Numbered from the stretch's first letter, positions 1 through 7,717 are shown. The stretch is DNA of 64,000 nt from Bradyrhizobium macuxiense (GCF_007993935.1 NZ_VITY01000001.1:62001-126000), one strand, 5' to 3'. Notes: generated by a model not told the origin, from the letters alone. Numbers and translations are program-made.

Positions 1-1
1 G

Positions 2-157
2 ATGGATTTCGTCCGCGTCCCGCTCACCGCGATCGCCGGGTGGCTGATTTATGCCGAGCGGCTCGACGCCTATACAGTCCTCGGCGCGGCCATGATCCTG
101 GCCGGCAATCTGCTGAACCTGAAACCCGGCGCAACAAGACCCGCGCGCGCAAGATGA
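2..157 (+). CDS. DMT/EamA-type transporter, C-terminal fragment
   Basis: Open frame entering from the left edge and ending at a TGA, so only about 51 C-terminal residues are visible. It shows a last transmembrane-like segment (AAMILAGNLLNL) after a short polar loop (YAERLDAYTVLG), followed by a basic tail. A YAERLDxYTxLGAxxIxxGN pattern is typical of the final helix of EamA (drug/metabolite transporter) proteins, so I infer an inner-membrane exporter. The substrate cannot be told from this fragment. Confidence 0.5.
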   Translation: MDFVRVPLTAIAGWLIYAERLDAYTVLGAAMILAGNLLNLKPGATRPARAR

Positions 158-233
158 CCGCCGCCTGCAACGCCGCCGCTCCACCAGAGCAAGAAGCCCG
201 GGATCATCCCGGCTCCTTTGCCTGCGACGCGCG

Positions 234-473
234 TTACTTGCCGGCGGCCTTGCGCAGCGCCGCGTTGATGCGGTCCTGCCAGCCGGGACCGCCTTGCTGG
301 AAGTACTCCAGCACGTCCTGATCAATCCGCAGCGTGACCTGCTCCCGGACGCCGGGGACGGCCACGGTCTTTGGCACCGCGTCAGCGACCTTGGTGGTGG
401 CGCGTTTGAACGCCGCCTCGGCTTCGCTACGGGCATCGTTCAGGGTTCGCGGGCGCCTCGGCTGATCGGCCAT
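234..473 (-). CDS. BrnA-like antitoxin family protein, no toxin partner
   Basis: 79-residue basic protein. The C-terminal half (VTLRIDQDVLEYFQQGGPGW, then INAALRKA) matches the ribbon-helix-helix DNA-binding core of BrnA antitoxins, where VTxRxDxDVLxxFxxxGxGWQxRIN is the family signature. BrnA normally neutralises and co-represses the RNase BrnT encoded just upstream. No BrnT-like frame is next to it; the upstream gene is cysK, which ends 17 bases before this start, so the two are probably co-transcribed. It is either a solitary RHH regulator or an antitoxin that has lost its toxin. Family fairly sure, role unknown. Confidence 0.75.
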   Translation of the reverse strand: MADQPRRPRTLNDARSEAEAAFKRATTKVADAVPKTVAVPGVREQVTLRIDQDVLEYFQQGGPGWQDRINAALRKAAGK

Positions 474-490
474 GTCTTGGATCCTGTGTC

Positions 491-1465
491 TCAGATTCCT
501 TCAAACAACACTGTGGAGAGATAGCGCTCCGAGAATGACGGCACAATCGCCAGGATGGTCTTGCCCGCAGCTTCCGGCCGCTTGCCGATCTGCAAGGCGG
601 CCGCGATCGCCGCCCCCGACGAAATGCCACCGGGGATACCTTCGTTGCGCGCCAGCGCGCGCGCGGTCTCGATCGCAGTCGCGCTGTTGACCTTGACGAT
701 CTCGTCGATCACGGAGCGGTCGAGGATGTCGGGAATGAAGCCAGCCCCGATGCCCTGGATCTTGTGCGGCGTGTGTTGACCGCCCGACAGCACCGGGCTC
801 TCCTCCGGCTCCACGGCGACGATCCGCAACGACGGCTTGCGCGGCTTCAGCACCTGCCCGACGCCGGTGATGGTGCCGCCGGTACCGACGCCGGCGACGA
901 AGTAATCGATGTTGCCGTCGGTGTCGTTCCAGATCTCCTCCGCGGTGGTGCGGCGATGGATTTCCGGATTGGCGAGGTTCTTGAACTGCTGCGGCATGAC
1001 CGCGTTGGGCGTCGTGCGCACGAGTTCTTCGGCGGTCGCGATCGAGCCCTTCATGCCCTGCGCCGCCGGGGTGAGCACGATCTCCGCCCCGAGGAAGGCC
1101 AGCATCCGCCGCCGCTCGATCGACATCGACTCCGGCATCACGAGCTTCAACCGGTAACCGCGCGATGCCGCGACATAGGCCAGCGCAATTCCGGTGTTGC
1201 CCGAGGTCGGCTCGATCAGCACGGTGTCGGCGTTGATGATGCCGGCCTTTTCCATCGCCACGATCATCGCCGCGCCGATGCGATCCTTCACGCTGGCCGC
1301 CGGGTTGAAGTATTCCAGCTTGGCGAGGATCGTCGCGTTGACGCCGTTCGCCTGCGGCAGTCGCTGCAGCCGCACGATCGGCGTCGAGCCGATCGCATCG
1401 ACGATCGAGTCAAAGACGCGGCCGCGTCCGGGTTGCACTGCACTCGTTGTCGACGGCGCGTCCAT
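491..1465 (-). CDS. cysK: Cysteine synthase A (O-acetylserine sulfhydrylase)
   Basis: 324 residues, the usual length. It makes L-cysteine from O-acetylserine and sulfide in the cytosol with PLP. Visible motifs are the PLP lysine in NPAASVKDR (Lys60), the substrate loop TSGNTG (87-92) and the phosphate-binding GTGGT loop (194-198). An N-terminal extension of about 17 residues before the conserved core is slightly long, so a later start is possible, but the ATG follows a GGAGC sequence at reasonable spacing. The BrnA-like gene follows closely on the same strand. No cysE lies nearby. Confidence 0.93.
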   Translation of the reverse strand: MDAPSTTSAVQPGRGRVFDSIVDAIGSTPIVRLQRLPQANGVNATILAKLEYFNPAASVKDRIGAAMIVAMEKAGIINADTVLIEPTSGNTGIALAYVAASRGYRLKLVMPESMSIERRRMLAFLGAEIVLTPAAQGMKGSIATAEELVRTTPNAVMPQQFKNLANPEIHRRTTAEEIWNDTDGNIDYFVAGVGTGGTITGVGQVLKPRKPSLRIVAVEPEESPVLSGGQHTPHKIQGIGAGFIPDILDRSVIDEIVKVNSATAIETARALARNEGIPGGISSGAAIAAALQIGKRPEAAGKTILAIVPSFSERYLSTVLFEGI

Positions 1466-1705
1466 CAGGCGGCTCCTGTTGCGGGATATGCTGGAAATAT
1501 GCGGTCTTCTCTCATTTGGAGCAGCGCGTCATGACGCGCAAGTGAGAAACCGCTGCGACGCACATTCGTTGCACCTTCGCTGCATCGCAAAAATCAGAAC
1601 CCGCACAAATAACGTAAAAGCTACGCATTTGTGTTGCGACAAGGTCAAACAAATGGGTTTATATACTTTCGTCAGGTGCAGCTCAGAACGCAAAGGGAGG
1701 CGCAC

Positions 1706-1927
1706 ATGCCAGCACTTGCTGAAGTTCGGTCGACCGTGGCGTCCAGGCCCGATCCGCGCGGCAGCGATTTGCCGACGTGTCCGGTGTGTGCTGACTCAAT
1801 GGTCGCGGCCGAAGCGTCCGCGTACCTGTTCGACAATCTGATCAGCTATCTCTGGACCTGCGACAATTGTGGTTACGGGTTCGTGACCAAGCACTCGGTG
1901 AAACCGATCCCGATCGTGTGCAACTGA
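1706..1927 (+). CDS. Small zinc-ribbon protein, function unknown
   Basis: 73 residues. The start was chosen because a strong ribosome-binding site, AAAGGGAGG (1692-1700), sits 5 bases upstream; a longer upstream frame lacks this. Two CxxC pairs (Cys25/Cys28 in CPVC and Cys52/Cys55 in CDNC, the latter followed by GYGF) form a probable treble-clef or rubredoxin-like zinc site. Small proteins with this layout are common as unannotated genes in bradyrhizobia. It is convergent with tgt, and its terminator hairpin lies inside the 3' end of tgt. Function not known. Confidence 0.7.
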   Translation: MPALAEVRSTVASRPDPRGSDLPTCPVCADSMVAAEASAYLFDNLISYLWTCDNCGYGFVTKHSVKPIPIVCN

Positions 1928-1937
1928 TCACATTAGC

Positions 1938-3071
1938 TCACATTGGAGCGATGTCACCGCGCGCCCACCCGGCGCGCGTTTTCGTTCTGAAGTCCTCGAA
2001 CGTGCCGCTCGCCACCGCTGCGCGGATGCCCTGCATCAGCTCCTGGTAATAGGCGACGTTGATTTCGGACAGCAGCATTGCCCCAAGCGTTTCGCCTGCT
2101 CGCACCAGATGGTGCAGATAGGCACGCGAATAGTCGCGTGCCGCCGGCCACAAACTCTCTTCATCGAGCGGACGCGGATCGTCGATGTGACGGGCGTTGC
2201 GCAAATTGATCTGCCCGAACCGGGTGAACGCCATGCCGTGACGCCCGTTCCGTGTCGGCATCACACAATCGAACATGTCGACGCCGCGCGCCACCGCCTC
2301 CAGAATGTCCTCCGGCGTGCCGACGCCCATCAGATAGCGCGGCCGATCGACGGGGAGCGCCGGCGCGGTCTCCTCGATCATCGACAGCATCACCGCCTGC
2401 GGCTCGCCGACGGCCAGCCCGCCGATCGCGTAGCCGTGAAAGCCGATGTCGGTCAGGGAGCGCGCGCTGGCGTGACGGAGATCGGGGATATCGCCGCCCT
2501 GCACGATGCCGAACAGCATGTAGCCGTCGGATGCGCTCTCGAAGGCGCGCTTGGATCGTTCGGCCCAGCGCAGCGAGAGCTGCATCGCACGCTCGATGTC
2601 GGCGCGCTCGGCCGGCAGCCGCACGCACTCGTCCATCTGCATCGCGATGTCGGAGCCGAGCAGCCGCTGCACCTCGATCGAGCGCTCCGGCGAGAGCTCG
2701 ACCTTGGCGCCGTCGATATGCGAGCGGAAGGTCACGGCCTTCTCGGTCACCTTTCGCAGCTCCGACAGCGACATCACCTGGAAGCCGCCGGAATCCGTCA
2801 GCATCGGGCCGCCCCAGCCGGTGAAGCGCTGCAACCCGCCGAGCCTCGCGATCCGCTCGGCGCCCGGCCGCAGCATCAGGTGATAGGTATTGCCGAGCAC
2901 GATGTCGGCGCCGGCATCGCGCACCTCGCGCCAATGCATGCCCTTCATTGCGCCCGCGGTGCCGACCGGCATAAAGGCGGGCGTCCGGACGAGACCATGC
3001 GGCGTGGTCAGGCGCCCGGTGCGGGCGGCGCCGTCAGTTGCCAGCAGCTCGAAATGATTGGGAAGATTCAT
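1938..3071 (-). CDS. tgt: Queuine/preQ1 tRNA-guanine transglycosylase, zinc site absent
   Basis: 377 residues, normal for bacterial Tgt, which exchanges guanine-34 of GUN-anticodon tRNAs for preQ1. The catalytic residues are present: general base Asp93 in TDSGGFQ and nucleophile Asp268 in [10 protein letters not shown], plus GGLAVGE of the substrate pocket. Odd feature: the zinc site of E. coli Tgt (CxCxxC plus His) is replaced by Ser306, Trp308, Ala311 and Ile337, while the flanking [11 protein letters not shown] and YYQxLM blocks align without gaps. It pairs functionally with queA at 7.7-8.8 kb, from which it is separated by the patatin-to-asd insertion. Confidence 0.95.
   Translation of the reverse strand: MNLPNHFELLATDGAARTGRLTTPHGLVRTPAFMPVGTAGAMKGMHWREVRDAGADIVLGNTYHLMLRPGAERIARLGGLQRFTGWGGPMLTDSGGFQVMSLSELRKVTEKAVTFRSHIDGAKVELSPERSIEVQRLLGSDIAMQMDECVRLPAERADIERAMQLSLRWAERSKRAFESASDGYMLFGIVQGGDIPDLRHASARSLTDIGFHGYAIGGLAVGEPQAVMLSMIEETAPALPVDRPRYLMGVGTPEDILEAVARGVDMFDCVMPTRNGRHGMAFTRFGQINLRNARHIDDPRPLDEESLWPAARDYSRAYLHHLVRAGETLGAMLLSEINVAYYQELMQGIRAAVASGTFEDFRTKTRAGWARGDIAPM
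1958..1982 (+). terminator. Rho-independent terminator of the zinc-ribbon gene
   Basis: An 8-bp GC stem (CGCGCGCC / GGCGCGCG) with a CACCC loop is followed by TTTT. It begins 30 bases after the zinc-ribbon stop codon. It lies wholly within the last codons of the convergent tgt gene, so the coding sequence of tgt has to accommodate it. Confidence 0.6.
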
Positions 3072-3191
3072 GCGGCTGCTTATTGCGTGTCACCGAAGCC
3101 CGATCAACCCGTCCGATAACGGCTTCCGCGCGACTTCGTGAACGCGAACCGACAAACGGACGCTTGCCCTGCATCGGAACCTCCGTTAAAC

Positions 3192-3212
3192 AAAACGAAA
3201 CCGTATCGTTTT
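3192..3212. promoter_or_regulatory. Candidate TetR operator upstream of the patatin-like gene
   Basis: Perfect inverted repeat with 7-base arms (AAAACGA / TCGTTTT) and a 7-base spacer (AACCGTA), 64 bases before the patatin start. An 18-base stretch inside it recurs with one mismatch at 5374-5391, on the other side of the TetR gene. Spacing and symmetry suit a TetR-family dimer. Binding by the neighbouring TetR is inferred. Confidence 0.6.
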
Positions 3213-3275
3213 ATGTCAACAATAAGGCGACGGACCTCCCCGCCGCGACTGCAATCCGCGCGAAACCCGACCGAG

Positions 3276-4454
3276 ATGTTCTCCCTTTTCAGCGCCCGGC
3301 CTGACGGCGTCCGCCATCGGACGATAGTCGCCCATGCGATGCGGCAAGCGGCCCTGCTGTGCGGGCTCGCGTTCACCCTTGCAGCCTGCAGCTCGCTGCC
3401 GCGGACGCCTTACACGGCTGCCGACGCCGTCAATTCGCGGGTGCTCGATCTCGACGGGCTGCGCCGCTATGCCGACGAGCCGGCGTCCAAATTCAAGCTC
3501 GAGAAGGACAACCTCGCCCCAATCAAGACCTATCTCGCCCTCTCCGGCGGCGGCGCCGACGGCGCCTATGGGGTGGGTGTGCTCAACGGCTGGACCGCGG
3601 CCGGCAACCGGCCGAGCTTCTCGGTCGTCTCAGGCGTCAGCACCGGCGGCCTGATTGCGCCGTTTGCCTTCCTCGGCTCGCGCTATGACGACACGCTGAA
3701 GGAGGTCTACACGTCGGGCATCGCGGAGAGCCTGCTGCAGGACCCGAGCCTGATGCGGGTGCTGTTCGGCTCCGGCCTGTTCGGCAACAAGCGGCTGCGT
3801 GAGCTGGTGGCGCGCTACGTCGGCGAGGACATCCTGAGCGAGGTGGCGCGCGAGAACGCCAAAGGCCGAAAGCTCCTGATCGTCACCACCGATCTCGACA
3901 CCCAGCGCACGGTGATCTGGGACATGGGACGGATCGCCGCCGTCGGCACGCCCGAGGCGCTGCAGCTGTTTCGCGACGTGATGGCCGCCTCCGCTTCGAT
4001 CCCGCTGGTGTTTCCGCCGATCATGATCGACGCCGAGGGCCAGGGCCGGCGCTTCCAGGAGATGCATGTCGACGGCGGCGTGACTGCGCCCGTGCTGACG
4101 CTGCCGGACGCATTGATGTTCCGCGAGCGTGGCTGGCCCGCCAATGGCCGCATGAACATCTACATCCTCGTCAACAAGAAGCTCGAGGGCAATTTCGAGC
4201 TGGTGTCGAACTCGACGATCGACGTCGCCTCGCGCAGCATTTCCGCGATCACGCAGGCGCAGACCCGCTCCGTCATTCTCTCGACCTATGATTTCGCCCG
4301 GCGCAACCGCCTTGGCTTCCATCTGTCCTATATCGAGCGCGACTACCCGGCCGCGGAAACCCAGGGCTTCGACACCGCCTATATGCGCGCGCTCTACCAG
4401 TACGGCTACGACAAGGCCGCCGCCGGGCAGGCCTGGACCGCGACGCCGCCCTGA
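3276..4454 (+). CDS. Patatin-like phospholipase, predicted lipoprotein
   Basis: 393 codons from this ATG; an in-frame ATG at 3339 gives a tighter signal peptide (MRQAALLCGLAFTLAAC) and may be the real start. The lipobox LAAC (Cys38 from the first ATG) predicts a lipid-anchored envelope protein. The patatin core has the oxyanion GGGADGAYG loop (91-99), the nucleophile elbow GVSTG (Ser122) and a downstream DGG with the catalytic Asp of the Ser-Asp dyad, so it should hydrolyse acyl esters of phospholipids. The TetR gene follows on the same strand, and a probable operator sits in the promoter region, so it is probably repressed by that regulator. Confidence 0.85.
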   Translation: MFSLFSARPDGVRHRTIVAHAMRQAALLCGLAFTLAACSSLPRTPYTAADAVNSRVLDLDGLRRYADEPASKFKLEKDNLAPIKTYLALSGGGADGAYGVGVLNGWTAAGNRPSFSVVSGVSTGGLIAPFAFLGSRYDDTLKEVYTSGIAESLLQDPSLMRVLFGSGLFGNKRLRELVARYVGEDILSEVARENAKGRKLLIVTTDLDTQRTVIWDMGRIAAVGTPEALQLFRDVMAASASIPLVFPPIMIDAEGQGRRFQEMHVDGGVTAPVLTLPDALMFRERGWPANGRMNIYILVNKKLEGNFELVSNSTIDVASRSISAITQAQTRSVILSTYDFARRNRLGFHLSYIERDYPAAETQGFDTAYMRALYQYGYDKAAAGQAWTATPP

Positions 4455-4510
4455 GCGGCCCGCCCCCGGTACCGCCGAATGGACGAATCCGCATCGCGCG
4501 GGTTATAGAC

Positions 4511-4526
4511 CGGACGAACCCGTCCG
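4511..4526. promoter_or_regulatory. Short palindrome upstream of tetR
   Basis: CGGACG and CGTCCG arms separated by AACC, 13 bases before the TetR start. It differs in sequence from the AAAACGA-type operator, so it may be a separate autoregulatory site or chance. Confidence 0.3.
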
Positions 4527-4538
4527 ACGCACAACGAG

Positions 4539-5312
4539 ATGAATGGGCAAATGGGATTGACGGCTACCAAGGCCAAGGCGGCCAACAAGGCGGCCAAGCG
4601 CGGCGTGATCAAGTCACGCGGCGGCCGGCCGACCCGGGACGCTGCGATCGAGCGCGACCAGCGGCTGATCGAGGTCGCCACCCGCCTGTTCCTCGAGCGC
4701 GGCTTCGATGCGACGTCGATCGACGCGGTGGCCGAGGCCGCCCGCGTCAGCAAACCCACCGTGTACGGCCAGTACGGCGACAAGCGCGGCCTGTTCACGG
4801 CAGTGCTCCGGCGCGAGATTGAGCGCTGGCTCGCCCCGCTCGCCGCCGCAGCAGCCGAAGCGCAGGGCGACGGCAACTGCGATGGCTCGGCCGAGGAACG
4901 GCTGATCGAGCTCGGACGCCAGCTGTTGGTGCTGAATTGCAGCGCGGACTCCATCGCCTTCAGCCGGATCCTGACCGCACAGGCGATCAATTTCCCCGAG
5001 GTCGCCAAGCTGGCGGTCGACGAAGGCTGGTCGAAGGCGGTGTCCACGACCGCTGATTTCTTCGACCATCTGGCCGACAAGGGCGTGCTCGATCTCGAGG
5101 ACACCACGATCGCGGCCGAGACCTTCCTCAACATGGTGGTCGGCCACACCCACCGGATGGCGACATTCGGGATTCCGATCGACATGAAGGCGGCCGAGAC
5201 GCGGATGGAGGTCTCGATCCGGCTGTTCCTGGCCGGTGCCGTCGGTCCACGGGATCGGCTGCGCGACACGGCCAAGGAGGCCACCAAGGCGCGCCGCCGG
5301 CCGGCGCGCTGA
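4539..5312 (+). CDS. TetR/AcrR family transcriptional regulator
   Basis: 257 residues. A basic Lys/Ala-rich leader (1-25) precedes a TetR_N helix-turn-helix at about 38-84 (LFLERGFDATSIDAVAEAARVSKPTVYGQYGDK region, where the YxxxxxK end of the HTH is clear). The C-terminal helical part, with repeated amphipathic segments and FPEVAKL, resembles the AefR-type ligand domain. It likely represses the flanking patatin and PepSY genes through the shared palindrome at 3192-3212 and 5374-5391. The ligand is unknown. The Lys-rich N-terminus is longer than usual; ATGs further in could be the start. Confidence 0.88.
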   Translation: MNGQMGLTATKAKAANKAAKRGVIKSRGGRPTRDAAIERDQRLIEVATRLFLERGFDATSIDAVAEAARVSKPTVYGQYGDKRGLFTAVLRREIERWLAPLAAAAAEAQGDGNCDGSAEERLIELGRQLLVLNCSADSIAFSRILTAQAINFPEVAKLAVDEGWSKAVSTTADFFDHLADKGVLDLEDTTIAAETFLNMVVGHTHRMATFGIPIDMKAAETRMEVSIRLFLAGAVGPRDRLRDTAKEATKARRRPAR

Positions 5313-5360
5313 CACTTTCGCAGGATCGTTTCATCGCCTTACACGTTGCCGTGATGAGCC

Positions 5361-5391
5361 TTGAACAAAACAGAACGAAACCGTATTGTTT
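5361..5391 (+). promoter_or_regulatory. Promoter with second TetR-type operator, PepSY gene
   Basis: TTGAAC (5361-5366) and TATTGT (5384-5389) are spaced by 17 bases, a good sigma-70 layout. The sequence AACGAAACCGTATTGTTT (5374-5391) covers the spacer and -10 element and matches the patatin operator at 17 of 18 bases. Repressor binding here should block polymerase. The transcript would start near 5396 and include a 9-bp hairpin (5501-5509 with 5525-5533) before the PepSY gene. Confidence 0.6.
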
Positions 5392-5601
5392 AGTTGCAAA
5401 GAGACGCGAAGCCTAGTTCAGCCCCCCAACGGTTTTACGTCGCCTTGTAAACTTCGACCGTCACGACGGAGCAGCCGCCATCGCTTCGTCTGAACGTTCG
5501 GCGGCCGACTTCTGACTAACGGAGGTCGGCCGCATCTTCTCGGCGCCGCCCGGCCTTTCAGCAGCGTAGGGCGCGTGCACAGGTTCGGTACAGGTTCGAC
5601 G

Positions 5602-6231
5602 ATGAGGACAGGACGATTGCGCGCATCGAGGCACTGGTCATTGGGAATGTGGCTGCTTGCGACCGTGGTGCTGGCCCTGCCCTTGAGCCTTCCCCTGGCG
5701 TCGCCGGCCCATGCGGTCACGGGCTCGGAGGCCGCAGCGCTCACCCCGCAGGACAGTGACAACGCGCTCGACGTGCATGCGGTTCGCCGCGAACTCGACA
5801 GCTTCCAGGCCGCCCAGATCTCGCTGCGCAAGGCGATGGCGATCGCGGAGGCGCTGCACTTCGGCGCGATCACGGCCGACGTCAGCTTCGACGGTGCGAC
5901 GGAGCCCGCGATCTACCGGGTCAAGACCATGCAGCGGGACCGGATCTGGCAGCATTCGATTGACGCCTCGACCGGCGAAGTGATCGGTGGCGAGGCGCCT
6001 TCGTCATTGGCCTCCCTTGGTGCCGAAGACCGTGACAACCTCGCCGTGCTCAGGGCGCTCCGCCATCGCCTCGCCGATGCGGTGCGGGTTGCCGAACGCA
6101 CCACCTCGGGCAAGGCGATCAGCGGCGGCCTGATGCGCGAGCGCGGCAAGCTCAATTTCGTCATCGTGGTGCTCGCCGGTAGCGATCTGAAAGAGGTCAT
6201 CCTCGAACCGCCGGGCGCACGGAGACGCTGA
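5602..6231 (+). CDS. Secreted PepSY-domain protein
   Basis: 209 residues from the chosen ATG (MRTGRL); an upstream in-frame ATG at 5575 is possible. A signal peptide (hydrophobic LLATVVLALPLSLPLASPAHA, cleaved after AHA) sends it to the periplasm. The mature part has a PepSY-like unit (LRKAMAIAEALHFG ... SFDGATEPAIYRVKT ... DASTGEVIG), typical of small periplasmic proteins thought to modulate peptidases or sense the envelope. It lies downstream of a promoter that carries a TetR-type operator, so it is probably in the same regulon as the patatin lipoprotein. Precise role unknown. Confidence 0.75.
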   Translation: MRTGRLRASRHWSLGMWLLATVVLALPLSLPLASPAHAVTGSEAAALTPQDSDNALDVHAVRRELDSFQAAQISLRKAMAIAEALHFGAITADVSFDGATEPAIYRVKTMQRDRIWQHSIDASTGEVIGGEAPSSLASLGAEDRDNLAVLRALRHRLADAVRVAERTTSGKAISGGLMRERGKLNFVIVVLAGSDLKEVILEPPGARRR

Positions 6232-6270
6232 GAGCCGTATGGGCGCTGCCAGATTTTCGCCCAAAAGCCG

Positions 6271-6299
6271 TTGACGGACGCCGATCCGTCCCGCATAAG
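6271..6299 (+). promoter_or_regulatory. Promoter of the asd leader transcript
   Basis: TTGACG (6271-6276), 17-base spacer, CATAAG (6294-6299). A start about 6-7 bases downstream puts the 5' end of the RNA at or just before the ATG of the leader peptide (6308), so the leader would be nearly leaderless, as in rhizobial trp leader transcripts. Confidence 0.5.
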
Positions 6300-6307
6300 T
6301 CCGCACC

Positions 6308-6379
6308 ATGATCACCGCGACCAAACGCACCACCAAAACCACCAAGCCCTCCGGGGCCTCGGGAGGCGTGCGCGCGTAG
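6308..6379 (+). CDS. Threonine-rich leader peptide of asd attenuator
   Basis: 23-residue open frame beginning MITATKRTTKTTK. Codons 3, 5, 8, 9, 11 and 12 are all ACC (Thr), with three Lys and one Ile codon between them; all three amino acids derive from aspartate semialdehyde. There is no ribosome-binding site, but the predicted transcript start is so close that leaderless initiation is plausible. The frame ends 27 bases before a U-tailed hairpin and lies entirely in the 5' leader of asd. Inferred job: a ribosome stalling on Thr codons when charged tRNA-Thr is short lets transcription continue into asd. Confidence 0.65.
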   Translation: MITATKRTTKTTKPSGASGGVRA

Positions 6380-6406
6380 TCGGTCGTACCGCATCATCTC
6401 TACCCG

Positions 6407-6440
6407 AAGCCCCGCCTGATGAAGGTCCGGGGCTTTTTTT
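6407..6440 (+). terminator. Attenuator terminator in front of asd
   Basis: 8-bp stem AAGCCCCG (6407-6414) / CGGGGCTT (6428-6435) plus CCT/AGG inside, ending in seven Ts. The left arm can pair instead with leader bases 6352-6363: CGGGGCCTCGGG against CCCGAAGCCCCG (6403-6414), 12 positions with one C-A mismatch. This is the antiterminator expected for ribosome-mediated attenuation. A third small hairpin (6348-6352 with 6362-6366) could sequester the antiterminator strand. Confidence 0.65.
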
Positions 6441-6457
6441 ATTGCCCGCAGCACAAC

Positions 6458-6504
6458 AGCATGATCCGGAAAAGTGGGAACCGGTTTTCCGATCAGATCA
6501 TGCT
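6458..6504. repeat. Palindromic repeat (AGCATGATC family) before asd
   Basis: Imperfect 47-base palindrome with outer arms AGCATGATC / GATCATGCT and inner arms CGGAAAA / TTTTCCG. Elements of this wording are widespread between genes in bradyrhizobia. It lies between the attenuator and the asd ribosome-binding site, so it becomes part of the asd mRNA leader. Confidence 0.7.
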
Positions 6505-6530
6505 CAACCGAGACTCGAATGGAGGACAAA

Positions 6531-7556
6531 GTGAGTAACGATCCCGTCGTCGCGATTGTCGGCGTCACCGGCGCAGTCGGCGCTGAATTCATCGCCACCA
6601 TGGACAAGCGCGGCTTCCGCGTCGGCAAGCTGAAGGCGCTGGCGAGCGCCCGCTCCGCCGGCAAGACCGTCAGCTTCCGCGGCCGGCCGGTCGTGATCGA
6701 GGAGCTGACCGAGCGCGCCTTCGAGGGCGTCGACATCGCGCTGTTCTCGGCCGGCAGCGGCATCTCGAAGAAGTTCGCGCCGGTGGCGGTGAAGTCCGGC
6801 GCCGTCGTGGTCGACAACTCCTCGGCGTTCCGGATGGATCCCAACGTGCCGCTGGTGATCCCCGAGATCAACGCCAACCGCATCCGCGATCACAAGGGCA
6901 TCATCGCCAACCCGAACTGCGCCGCCATCACCGCACTGGTGCCGCTGTGGCCGATCCACCAGAAGAACCGCATCAAGCGCGTGATCATCTCGACCTACCA
7001 GGCCGCGAGCGGCGCGGGAGCAGCCGCGATGGAGGAGCTCGTCGAATCGACCCGAGCCAATCTCAACGGACAGGTCTATACCCCGAAGGTGATGCCGCAC
7101 CCCTACGCCTTCAACCTGTTCAACCACAACACGGCGGTCGATCCGGAGACCGGCTACAACGACGAAGAGACCAAGGTCATCAAGGAGACCCGCAAGATCT
7201 TCGAGGACGAGAAGATCGCGATCGGCGTCACCTGCGTACGGGTGCCGGTGCTGCGCGCGCATTGCGAGGCGATCACTTTCGAATGCGAGAAGCCGATTAC
7301 CGAGGACCAGGTGCGCGCGATCATGGCGCAGGCGCCGGGCGTCAAGATCGTCGACGATCGCGCCAAGAACTACTTCCCGATGCCGATCGACGCCTCCGGC
7401 CAGGACGACGTGCTGGTCGGCCGCATCCGCAAGGATCTCAGCGATCCCTCGGGGCACTCGATCTCGATGTTCGTCGCGGCCGATCAGCTGCTCAAGGGCG
7501 CCGCGCTGAACGCGGTGCAGATCGTGGAGCTGCTGCCCGAACGCGCGATGGCGTGA
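6531..7556 (+). CDS. asd: Aspartate-semialdehyde dehydrogenase
   Basis: 341 residues from GTG; this start has GGAGGA (6521-6526) 4 bases upstream, while the in-frame ATG at 6519 overlaps that site. The enzyme reduces aspartyl phosphate to aspartate semialdehyde, the branch point to Lys/diaminopimelate, Thr, Met and Ile. Visible: nucleotide loop GVTGAVG (11-17), catalytic Cys130 in NPNCAA, and the HPYAFNLF and GHSISMFVAADQLLKGAA blocks near the C-terminus. The gene is preceded by a Thr-rich leader peptide and a terminator, so it is probably controlled by attenuation. It stands alone, convergent with queA. Confidence 0.95.
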   Translation: MSNDPVVAIVGVTGAVGAEFIATMDKRGFRVGKLKALASARSAGKTVSFRGRPVVIEELTERAFEGVDIALFSAGSGISKKFAPVAVKSGAVVVDNSSAFRMDPNVPLVIPEINANRIRDHKGIIANPNCAAITALVPLWPIHQKNRIKRVIISTYQAASGAGAAAMEELVESTRANLNGQVYTPKVMPHPYAFNLFNHNTAVDPETGYNDEETKVIKETRKIFEDEKIAIGVTCVRVPVLRAHCEAITFECEKPITEDQVRAIMAQAPGVKIVDDRAKNYFPMPIDASGQDDVLVGRIRKDLSDPSGHSISMFVAADQLLKGAALNAVQIVELLPERAMA

Positions 7557-7565
7557 ATGCAAGAC

Positions 7566-7717
7566 CCGTCATCCTGAGGTGCGAGCCTTGCGGCGCACTT
7601 GCGCCGCTGGGCGAGCCTCGAAGGATGGACGGCCCTAGTCGGGCCGCCGCCCTTCGAGACGGCCGCTGCGCGGCCTCCTCCAGCGACAATGGCTACGCCA
7701 TTGCGCGGGGGTGACGG
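7566..7717. repeat. Dispersed intergenic repeat between asd and queA
   Basis: GC-rich element starting CGTCATCCTGAGGTGCGAG and containing hairpins such as GGCGCACTTGCGCC and GGCCGCTGCGCGGCC. The CATCCTGAGG ... GCCTCGAAGGATG opening is a familiar noncoding repeat in bradyrhizobial genomes. It fills the gap between two convergent genes. Confidence 0.6.

Noticed and set aside
2109..3119. 336-codon frame antisense to tgt
   Set aside because: Shadow of a well-conserved enzyme; no motifs of its own.
5361..5374. GAAC-N6-GAAC in the PepSY promoter considered as a LexA box
   Set aside because: Spacing is 6, not 7, and the site is better explained by the TetR-type palindrome.
6407..6440. Hairpin considered simply as the terminator of the PepSY gene
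   Set aside because: It lies downstream of a promoter and of the Thr leader frame, and its left arm has a competing antiterminator, which fits attenuation better; a dual role cannot be excluded.
6504..7562. 352-codon frame antisense to asd
   Set aside because: Shadow frame; asd shows catalytic and nucleotide-binding motifs.
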